A DNA stretch of 64,000 nt from Alkalimonas delamerensis (lineage in GTDB: Bacteria; Pseudomonadota; Gammaproteobacteria; Enterobacterales; Alteromonadaceae), in NCBI RefSeq assembly GCF_030717955.1, contig NZ_JAUZVY010000003.1, forward strand, positions 310,001 through 374,000, read 5' to 3'. The stretch's first letter is position 1, and the number at the start of each line of letters is the position of its first letter. The notes below the pieces were generated by a model. The model had not been told where the DNA came from. It ran no database searches and saw only the letters and a list, made by a program, of their open reading frames with translations. A program made the translations under genes and the position numbers. Positions 34,012-40,738 of this stretch are shown here, piece by piece.

Positions 34012-35079
34012 ATGAGTAAGGCTCGATTAACCCCAGCCCAACTAAGCACAGCTCTGTCACAGCGTATTATGATTCTGGATGGCGCCATGGGCACCATGAT
34101 CCAGGCGCACCAGTTGCAAGAGGCCGATTACCGCGGCAGCGAGTTCATTGATTGGCCGACGGATTTAAAAGGCAACAATGATCTGCTGGTACTGACCCAG
34201 CCTGACATCATTCGCGAAATCCACCGGGAGTATCTGCTGGCTGGGGCCGATATTGTCGAAACCAACAGCTTTAATGCCACCACCATCGCCATGGCCGACT
34301 ACCAGATGGAAGGCCTGTCGGCCCGCATCAATCGCGAGGCAGCCCGACTGGCGCGAGAATCCTGTGATGAAATCACGGCCCAGACACCGGAGCGGCCCCG
34401 CTATGTCGCAGGGGTGCTGGGGCCAACCAACCGCACCGCCTCGATTTCACCCGATGTCAATGATCCTGGCTTTCGCAATGTCAGCTTTGATGAATTGGTG
34501 CTGGCCTACAAAGAGTCGACCCATGCCTTGGTTGAAGGCGGAGCCGACATCATTATGCTGGAAACCATTTTTGACACCTTGAATGCCAAAGCTGCCGCCT
34601 TTGCCGTGTTGGAGGTGTTTGATGAGCTTGGTTTTGAGCTACCGGTGATGATCTCCGGCACCATCACCGATGCCTCCGGCCGAACCCTGTCGGGCCAGAC
34701 CACCGAAGCTTTTTATCACTCACTGGCGCATGTCAAACCAGTCAGTTTTGGACTGAATTGCGCACTGGGGCCGGATTTACTGCGCCCTTATGTCGAGGCG
34801 CTTTCCACCGTGTCGGAAGCCTATGTCTCGGTGCATCCCAATGCCGGTTTGCCAAATGAATTTGGCGAGTATGATTTGGGCGCTGACGAAATGGCAGCAG
34901 AGATTGCCGACTGGGCCCGCCAAGGCTTCGTCAATATTGTCGGCGGTTGCTGCGGCACCACGCCAGAGCACATTGCTACCATTGCTGCCGCGGTGGCTGG
35001 CGTCACACCGCGTCAACCTAAGGCGGTTCGTCATCAGTTTCATCTGGCTGGGCTGGAAGCTTTTTCACCGGAGTGGTAA
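34012..35079 (+). CDS. metH: methionine synthase, homocysteine-binding domain as a separate protein
   Basis: A 355-residue protein equal to the first domain of B12-dependent methionine synthase. It has the DGAMGTMIQ loop and the zinc cysteines Cys250 (SFGLNC) and Cys313-Cys314 (IVGGCCGTTPEH). It activates homocysteine as a zinc thiolate. It ends HLAGLEAFSPEW, the point where full-length MetH has the linker into the folate domain. The next gene begins inside its stop codon (TAATG). Nothing of the domain is missing, so this looks like a genuine two-subunit enzyme rather than a broken gene. GAGGT precedes the ATG. Confidence 0.93.
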   Translation: MSKARLTPAQLSTALSQRIMILDGAMGTMIQAHQLQEADYRGSEFIDWPTDLKGNNDLLVLTQPDIIREIHREYLLAGADIVETNSFNATTIAMADYQMEGLSARINREAARLARESCDEITAQTPERPRYVAGVLGPTNRTASISPDVNDPGFRNVSFDELVLAYKESTHALVEGGADIIMLETIFDTLNAKAAAFAVLEVFDELGFELPVMISGTITDASGRTLSGQTTEAFYHSLAHVKPVSFGLNCALGPDLLRPYVEALSTVSEAYVSVHPNAGLPNEFGEYDLGADEMAAEIADWARQGFVNIVGGCCGTTPEHIATIAAAVAGVTPRQPKAVRHQFHLAGLEAFSPEW

Positions 35080-37703
35080 TGCAACAACAAGCACGATTTA
35101 TCAATGTGGGCGAGCGCACCAATGTCACCGGCTCGGCCCGTTTTAAAAAGCTGATTTTAAACGGCGACTACGAGACTGCGCTCGAAGTGGCAAAGCAGCA
35201 GGTCGAAAACGGCGCTCAGATTATCGACATCAACATGGATGAAGCCATGCTCGACAGCAAGGCTGCCATGGTGCGGTATCTGAATTTGTTGGCCGGTGAG
35301 CCCGATATTGCCCGGGTCCCCATTATGGTCGACTCCTCCAAGTGGGAGGTGATCGAAGCCGCCCTCAAATGCATTCAGGGCAAGGCCATCGTCAATTCCA
35401 TTTCATTAAAAGAAGGCGAAGCGCCATTTTTAGAGCAGGCCCGTCGCATTCGGCGCTATGGTGCTGCCGCTGTGGTGATGGCCTTTGATGAAGTGGGGCA
35501 GGCCGATACCCAGGCGCGCAAAGTGGAAATTTGCCAACGTGCATACCGTTTGTTGGTCAATGAGGTTGGCTTTCCACCGGAAGACATCATCTTTGATCCC
35601 AATATTTTTGCCGTGGCGACCGGTATCGAAGAGCACAACAACTACGCGGTCGACTTTATTGAAGCCTGCCGTGACATCAAACGCCTGTGCCCTTACGCCA
35701 AAATTTCCGGCGGCGTGTCGAACATTTCCTTTTCGTTCCGAGGCAATGACCCGGTGCGTGAGGCGATGCACTCGGTATTTTTGTACCATGCCATCGCCGC
35801 CGGTATGGATATGGGCATCGTGAATGCTGGTCAGTTGGCCGTGTACGACGATATCCCACAGTTGCTACGCGAGCGGGTCGAGGATGTGATCTTAAACCGG
35901 CGTGAGGACGCTACCGAACGCTTGCTGGAGATAGCGCCGGAGTTTAAAGGCGACGGCAGCGTGGCGGAAAAGCAAGACGATGCCTGGCGCAGTCTGCCGG
36001 TGACCAAGCGGCTGGAACACGCCTTGGTCAAAGGCATTACCGATTACATTGAGCAGGATACTGAAGAAGCCCGTCAGCAGGCCGAAAAGCCACTGCACGT
36101 GATTGAAGGCCCCTTGATGGATGGCATGAATGTGGTGGGCGATCTCTTTGGTGAAGGCAAGATGTTCTTGCCTCAAGTGGTCAAATCGGCCCGGGTCATG
36201 AAAAAAGCCGTCGCTTATCTGCAGCCCTACATCGAGCAGGAAAAATCCGGTGGCAGTGCTCAGGGCAAAATTTTGCTGGCGACCGTCAAAGGCGATGTGC
36301 ACGACATTGGTAAAAACATTGTTGGCGTGGTGCTGCAGTGCAACAACTTCGAAGTCATTGACCTGGGTGTAATGGTGCCTTGTGCCAAGTTGCTGCAGGT
36401 GGCCAAAGACGAGAATGTCGATGTGATTGGCTTGTCCGGATTAATCACCCCATCATTGGATGAAATGGTGCATGTGGCAAAAGAAATGCAGCGTCTAGGC
36501 TTTGAACTGCCGCTGCTGATTGGTGGCGCCACCACCTCCAAGGTGCACACTGCGGTGAAAATAGAACCGCACTACCCGCATGGTGTGGTCTATGTACCCA
36601 ATGCCTCGCGCAGTGTCTCTGTGGTGCAATCGCTGATCAGTAAAATTGGCAAAGCCGAGTATCTGGCCCGCATTCAATCCGAGTATCAAACGGTGCGTGA
36701 GCAGCATCAGCGCAGCCGCCCCGGTCAACGCATGCTGAGCCTGGAGCAGGCCCGAGCCAATAAATTTTCGCTGGACTTGAGCAAAGTGGCCGCGGCACCG
36801 AAAAAGCCTGGGGTGCATCTGTGGCAGGATGTCGACTTACAGCCATTGCGTGATTACATTGACTGGACTCCCTTTTTCATGACCTGGCAGTTGTCGGGCA
36901 AGTACCCGCAAATTCTGAATCATGCCGAAGTAGGCATGGAAGCGCGGAAACTTTTTGCCGATGCCAACGCCATGCTGGATACCATGATTGCTGAGAAGCG
37001 CATTCAGGGCAAAGCGGTGTTCGGGCTCTTCCCGGCCAACAGCGAGGGCGATGACATTGTGGTCTACACCGATGAAAGCCGCACCGTTGAGCGTTGCCGC
37101 TTGCACCAGCTCCGTCAGCAATTGCAGCTGCGCAATAACATTCCCAACAGCTGTCTGAGTGATTTTATTGTGCCGGTAGGCAGTGGTGTGGCTGATTATG
37201 TGGGGGCCTTTGCCGTCAGTACGGGTTTTGGTGCCGACGAGTTCGCTGCCGAATTTGCTGCAGCGCACGATGATTACAACAGCATTTTAGTCAAAGCTCT
37301 GGCCGACCGGCTGGCAGAAGCGCTGGCCGAATACCTGCACCTGTGCATTCGTCGTGATTACTGGGGCTATGCCGCCGATGAAAACCTGGATAACGACCAG
37401 CTGATTCGTGAGCTCTATCAGGGGATCCGGCCCGCACCCGGTTATCCGGCTTGTCCTGAGCATACTGAGAAAGGCACCCTGTGGCAGTTGCTGGATGTGG
37501 AAGCGCAAACCGGCATGCAGCTGACGGAAAGTTTCGCGATGTGGCCTGGCGCCGCAGTCAGTGGCTGGTATCTGGCGCATCCAGATAGCAAATACTTTGC
37601 CGTCAGTAAAATTGGCCGCGATCAGCTGGCGGATTATGCTGCCCGTAAAGGCTGGTCTGAGCAAGAAGCGGAATGCTGGCTTGCACCCAATCTGAATGAT
37701 TAG
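35079..37703 (+). CDS. metH: methionine synthase, folate-, cobalamin- and activation-domain subunit
   Basis: An 874-residue protein covering the rest of MetH. The pterin-binding domain (INVGERTNVTGS at residues 7-18) is followed by the cap and cobalamin domain, with the cobalt-ligating His408 in GDVHDIGKNIVGVVL, and the C-terminal SAM-binding activation domain (about 550-874). It takes methyl from methyltetrahydrofolate to cobalamin and on to homocysteine held by the separate upstream protein. The ATG at 35079 overlaps the stop of that gene by one base and has GGAG five bases upstream. Its TAG stop is formed at the border of the 83-bp inverted-repeat element. Confidence 0.93.
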   Translation: MQQQARFINVGERTNVTGSARFKKLILNGDYETALEVAKQQVENGAQIIDINMDEAMLDSKAAMVRYLNLLAGEPDIARVPIMVDSSKWEVIEAALKCIQGKAIVNSISLKEGEAPFLEQARRIRRYGAAAVVMAFDEVGQADTQARKVEICQRAYRLLVNEVGFPPEDIIFDPNIFAVATGIEEHNNYAVDFIEACRDIKRLCPYAKISGGVSNISFSFRGNDPVREAMHSVFLYHAIAAGMDMGIVNAGQLAVYDDIPQLLRERVEDVILNRREDATERLLEIAPEFKGDGSVAEKQDDAWRSLPVTKRLEHALVKGITDYIEQDTEEARQQAEKPLHVIEGPLMDGMNVVGDLFGEGKMFLPQVVKSARVMKKAVAYLQPYIEQEKSGGSAQGKILLATVKGDVHDIGKNIVGVVLQCNNFEVIDLGVMVPCAKLLQVAKDENVDVIGLSGLITPSLDEMVHVAKEMQRLGFELPLLIGGATTSKVHTAVKIEPHYPHGVVYVPNASRSVSVVQSLISKIGKAEYLARIQSEYQTVREQHQRSRPGQRMLSLEQARANKFSLDLSKVAAAPKKPGVHLWQDVDLQPLRDYIDWTPFFMTWQLSGKYPQILNHAEVGMEARKLFADANAMLDTMIAEKRIQGKAVFGLFPANSEGDDIVVYTDESRTVERCRLHQLRQQLQLRNNIPNSCLSDFIVPVGSGVADYVGAFAVSTGFGADEFAAEFAAAHDDYNSILVKALADRLAEALAEYLHLCIRRDYWGYAADENLDNDQLIRELYQGIRPAPGYPACPEHTEKGTLWQLLDVEAQTGMQLTESFAMWPGAAVSGWYLAHPDSKYFAVSKIGRDQLADYAARKGWSEQEAECWLAPNLND

Positions 37704-37788
37704 GGCGTGTTAACCTTTGCTGTTTGCTTTTAGAGCTGCTTGGCTGGTATCTATATAAGGCAAAGGTTGTAAGGTCAACATGCCCTAG
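37701..37788. mobile_element. MITE-like element between convergent genes
   Basis: Imperfect terminal inverted repeats begin GGGCGTGTTAACCTT on the left and GGGCATGTTGACCTT (reverse strand) on the right, agreeing at 13 of 15 positions. They enclose an 83-bp sequence without coding capacity. Each end is flanked by TA, as for a two-base target duplication. The left TA plus G forms the metH TAG stop, and the right TA forms the TAG stop of the convergent solute-binding protein gene. It could also act as a bidirectional terminator hairpin. No second copy is visible in the window. Confidence 0.5.
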
Positions 37789-38573
37789 TGTATAGCAGCC
37801 GGCTCTGGCAGTGGCAGGGTCGGCAAGTAGCGCGCCCGGATCTGCTGCAACCGGCCCTGCTGATACAGTCGTTGCCAGGCCTCATCCAGCTGGATTGCCT
37901 GAGCCTCAGCAATACTTTGTCGACTAATGCCAAAATAGACCGGGTTTTGATACACCACCAGCAGCTGCTGGTATTGGTTGTGTTGCACCTGACCGCTCTG
38001 CTGCCAGTGATAGAGGGTGGTTTGGTCTTCCAGCACCGCATCGACCCGGCCACTTTCCAACAAAGCCAGTTTGTCTTCATGGCTGCGGATTTCCACCAGA
38101 GTCGGGCCAAAGCCGTCCTGTTCAATCAGCTGCTGGAAAGCCTCGCCGTAGTAAGCACCATTTAAAATCGCAATGATGCGCTCTTTCGGCCACTCGGCTA
38201 ATTCTGTAAGACTTTCAAGCTTTGGCAGCTTTGCGGCATCGCCGATAAGAATAACCGTTTCAATATGGTGAGGTCCGATAAAGCGAAAGTCGGCATGCCG
38301 TGCTTCGGAAAAAGATAGGTGACTCAGTATGTCCAACTGGCCTTGAGCCAGCAACTGCAATGATCGCCGCCAGGGCGACTGCAAAATGGTCAGCTCGCAG
38401 CCAACCTCTGTAGCCAGGGATCGCGCCAGATCAATGGACAAGCCCTGCCAGCCTTGTTCACCCGGGTTTAAATGGGGCGGGAAGTAACTATCAGCCCCCA
38501 TTCGCAGGGTGCAACTGTAAGCCGGCATGGCAGCCAGCCAAAACAGCAGGGAAATCAAGAATAATCTTGGCAC
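37785..38573 (-). CDS. orphan periplasmic solute-binding protein (SBP family 3)
   Basis: A 262-residue protein with a clear signal peptide (MPRLFLISLLFWLAAMPAYS, cut near residue 20) and a family 3 binding fold: LRMGADSYFPPHLNPGEQGWQGLSIDLARSL, SPWRRSLQLLAQGQLDILS and the second-lobe VDAVLEDQTTLYHW. No transporter genes are adjacent. It is divergent from a second, only distantly similar binding protein (38685), with 111 bases between starts. Its stop codon lies at the edge of the inverted-repeat element. Ligand unknown; polar amino acids are the usual guess. Confidence 0.85.
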   Translation of the reverse strand: MPRLFLISLLFWLAAMPAYSCTLRMGADSYFPPHLNPGEQGWQGLSIDLARSLATEVGCELTILQSPWRRSLQLLAQGQLDILSHLSFSEARHADFRFIGPHHIETVILIGDAAKLPKLESLTELAEWPKERIIAILNGAYYGEAFQQLIEQDGFGPTLVEIRSHEDKLALLESGRVDAVLEDQTTLYHWQQSGQVQHNQYQQLLVVYQNPVYFGISRQSIAEAQAIQLDEAWQRLYQQGRLQQIRARYLPTLPLPEPAAIH

Positions 38574-38684
38574 GAAGTGGCTTTCCTCAAAGCTGCCGTT
38601 GCGTTGTATTAAAGATACGTCGCAATGTTGTGAAATACAATTTCAGACTATACTTAAAAAACCAAAACATCATGAGCTTTGACC

Positions 38685-39437
38685 ATGCGCTTTCTGCTCG
38701 GTTTTATCTTGCTGTTGGTGAGTATAAGTCTGTCTGCTGAACGTACCCTGACTATTCTGGTAGGAATGGATAAACCGCCTTACATTCAATTGCAGGACGG
38801 CACCGGTTTTGAGCTGGAGCTATTGCGTGAAGTCAGTCGTAAAATGGGCTATGAAGCGGTTTATTTGCACGTGCCCAATGCCCGTATTCGCTATTTGCTT
38901 GAGCAGGGGCATGGCGATGTCGCGACCTTGCAGCGGCCTTCCGGCGAGCCGAGCACGCTGTATTACAGCCAGCCCTATGTGCGCTATCAAAATGCGGTCA
39001 TCAGCTTGCGTGAGCGTGAACTGGTGATTCAGCATCCTCAGGATATGCAGCCTTTACGGGTTACTGCCTTTCAAAATGCCCATTTTGTGTTGGGGCCGGA
39101 TTTTCAGAGCATGGCACAAAGCTCCAGCCGCTACCAGGAGACCACCAACCAACAAACTCAGGTCAGCCTATTGCTGGCCGGGCGGATCGATGCCGCTGTG
39201 ATGGACATCAATATTTTCCACTATTTTCGGCGTGTCAGTGGGGACAATCAACCTATTCAGCTGCATACCATTTTCCCGCCCAGTGATTACCGGGCTGTTT
39301 TTCGTGAGCAGTCGTTGCAACAAGCCTTTGATCGCGCCATGCATGCTTTTATGACATCGCCGGACTACTCTCGTTTGCAACTGGAGTTCTTTGGCTCCGT
39401 CAATCAGTATCAACTGGCCCCTTTAAGCACGGAATAA
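38685..39437 (+). CDS. orphan periplasmic solute-binding protein (SBP family 3)
   Basis: A 250-residue protein with a signal peptide (MRFLLGFILLLVSISLSA). It has a reduced family 3 fold (LTILVGMDKPPYIQLQDGTGFELELLREV, QPYVRYQNAVISLRE, LLAGRIDAAVMDINIF). It belongs to the group of substrate-binding proteins found without permeases in alteromonads. The ATG at 38685 gives a normal signal peptide; a TTG two codons earlier is less likely. A TATACT -10-like element lies upstream at about 38650. It is the divergent partner of the 37785-38573 gene. Confidence 0.83.
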   Translation: MRFLLGFILLLVSISLSAERTLTILVGMDKPPYIQLQDGTGFELELLREVSRKMGYEAVYLHVPNARIRYLLEQGHGDVATLQRPSGEPSTLYYSQPYVRYQNAVISLRERELVIQHPQDMQPLRVTAFQNAHFVLGPDFQSMAQSSSRYQETTNQQTQVSLLLAGRIDAAVMDINIFHYFRRVSGDNQPIQLHTIFPPSDYRAVFREQSLQQAFDRAMHAFMTSPDYSRLQLEFFGSVNQYQLAPLSTE

Positions 39438-39460
39438 CACTGGTTTTTTCCGGCTGACTC

Positions 39461-39489
39461 CTGACGGCACAGGCTTTTTCCAGTATCAT
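39461..39489 (+). promoter_or_regulatory. candidate sigma-70 promoter of the membrane protein-recX unit
   Basis: CTGACG (39461-39466), a 17-base spacer and TATCAT (39484-39489) make a reasonable promoter. A transcript from it would start near 39496, on top of the first in-frame ATG. This favours the GTG at 39539, which has GAGG upstream, as the real start of the next gene. Confidence 0.4.
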
Positions 39490-39538
39490 AGCCGCCATGT
39501 CCAAGCCGTGCTATCCGGTAGTTTGTTGCGAGGTTGCT

Positions 39539-40279
39539 GTGCACTCTGTGTTTGAATTGATTCGTCGTCGCCCGGTCCTGTCAGCTGTGTATTGGGTAAA
39601 AGATGCCTGGCAATTGTTTGCGCAAGCACCCTGGCTCTGGATCCAACTGACTTCCTTTGCTTTGTTGCTGAATCTGGTGGGTCGGTTCAATTCTTTATTG
39701 CTTATTCTGGCAATCTTTTTAAATCCTTTTATCACGGCTGGCTTTTACAAGGTGGTGGTAGCGATTCAGCGGCAGGAAGCAGCCTCCTTTGCGCTGCTGT
39801 TTAAGCCGCTGCAACAGCCAGAATACCGACCTTTGTTTTTACGTCTGGCGGGCTTAAATTTTCTGCTGGCGATTCCGCTCAGCCTTTTTTATGAGTTTTT
39901 GGTGCAGCAGGTAGAGGCGGAAACGGTGCAGTTTAGCTTGGTCTTCTTGTTTGTGTTTTGTACCGCCATCGTCTGGATGATGTTCAGCTATGCGGTGGCG
40001 ATTGTGTATTTTTTAGCAGAAAAGCGTTTGCTGTCTGCTTTGATGGCCAGCCTGGTTGCTTGTTGGCGTAATTTAGTGCCATTGATATTGTTTGGCATCA
40101 TTGCTCTGGCGCTGAGTCTTGCTACGGTACCAACCTTTCTCCTGGGGATGATTCTGGTCATGCCACTGCTTCGCATAGCTTTCTTTTTGTCCTTTGAAGA
40201 CATATTTTCCTTTGATCCCAAACAAGGTCGGGGCCAGGATTCGGAGCCTCCGGCAGCAGACGATGTGCTGGAAGTCTGA
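39539..40279 (+). CDS. polytopic inner membrane protein of unknown function
   Basis: About 246 residues with five or six transmembrane helices, a cytoplasmic N-terminus (MHSVFELIRRRPVLSAVYWVKDAWQLF) and an acidic soluble tail (DSEPPAADDVLEV). The pattern of long helices with a DAW-LF motif before the first one resembles DUF2189/BPSS1780-like membrane proteins, but I cannot assign it firmly. GTG at 39539 is preferred over ATG at 39497 because it has a GAGG ribosome binding site and the ATG coincides with the likely transcription start. It ends one base before the GTG that could start recX, so it is probably cotranscribed with recX. Confidence 0.7.
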   Translation: MHSVFELIRRRPVLSAVYWVKDAWQLFAQAPWLWIQLTSFALLLNLVGRFNSLLLILAIFLNPFITAGFYKVVVAIQRQEAASFALLFKPLQQPEYRPLFLRLAGLNFLLAIPLSLFYEFLVQQVEAETVQFSLVFLFVFCTAIVWMMFSYAVAIVYFLAEKRLLSALMASLVACWRNLVPLILFGIIALALSLATVPTFLLGMILVMPLLRIAFFLSFEDIFSFDPKQGRGQDSEPPAADDVLEV

Positions 40280-40282
40280 GTG

Positions 40283-40729
40283 ATGGACTTCTCCGGGCTA
40301 AAAAAAGCAGCGCTGCAGTTGCTGTCGCGGCGTGAGTACAGCGCTCAGCAATTGCAGCAACGTTTGCAAGCCCGTACAGAGGATGACCAACTGGTCCAGC
40401 AAGTGATATCATGGTGTCAGGCAGAAAATTATCAGAGCGATAGCCGTTTTGTCGATATGCTGCTGCGCTCTCGGCTGGGCAAAGGCTATGGCCCTAAGAT
40501 GATCCAGCAAGAGTGCCGCCAGCACGGTGTCGACCTGGCCCTGTTGCAACAGCAGCTGACAGAGCAGGCCCCGGATTGGGCCGCACTGGCCGCTGCCTGT
40601 TACCAGAAAAAATACGGCGATACCGCCATCACGACACCGAAAGAGCGGGCAAAACGATTGCGTTATTTGCAGCAACGTGGTTTTTACCCGGAAGATTGCA
40701 AGGCTGCGCTCCCCAATGACAGAAGTTAG
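40283..40729 (+). CDS. recX: regulatory protein RecX
   Basis: A 148-residue helical-repeat protein that inhibits RecA filaments. Family motifs ALQLLSRREYSAQQLQQRL, DSRFVDMLLRSRLGKGYGPKMIQQEC and RLRYLQQRGFYPEDC are present. The start is ATG 40283 or the GTG just before it. It is detached from recA by about 7.4 kb here but keeps the E. coli order with alaS, csrA and the Ser/Arg tRNAs downstream. Without its own LexA box in view, it may not be co-induced with recA. Confidence 0.93.
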   Translation: MDFSGLKKAALQLLSRREYSAQQLQQRLQARTEDDQLVQQVISWCQAENYQSDSRFVDMLLRSRLGKGYGPKMIQQECRQHGVDLALLQQQLTEQAPDWAALAAACYQKKYGDTAITTPKERAKRLRYLQQRGFYPEDCKAALPNDRS

Positions 40730-40738
40730 GAAATCATC

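Noticed and set aside
35064..35085. Frameshift or sequencing error splitting metH
   Set aside because: The break is in the interdomain linker, each part is complete, and the second frame has its own ATG and Shine-Dalgarno sequence, so a natural two-gene form is the better reading. Read data would settle it.
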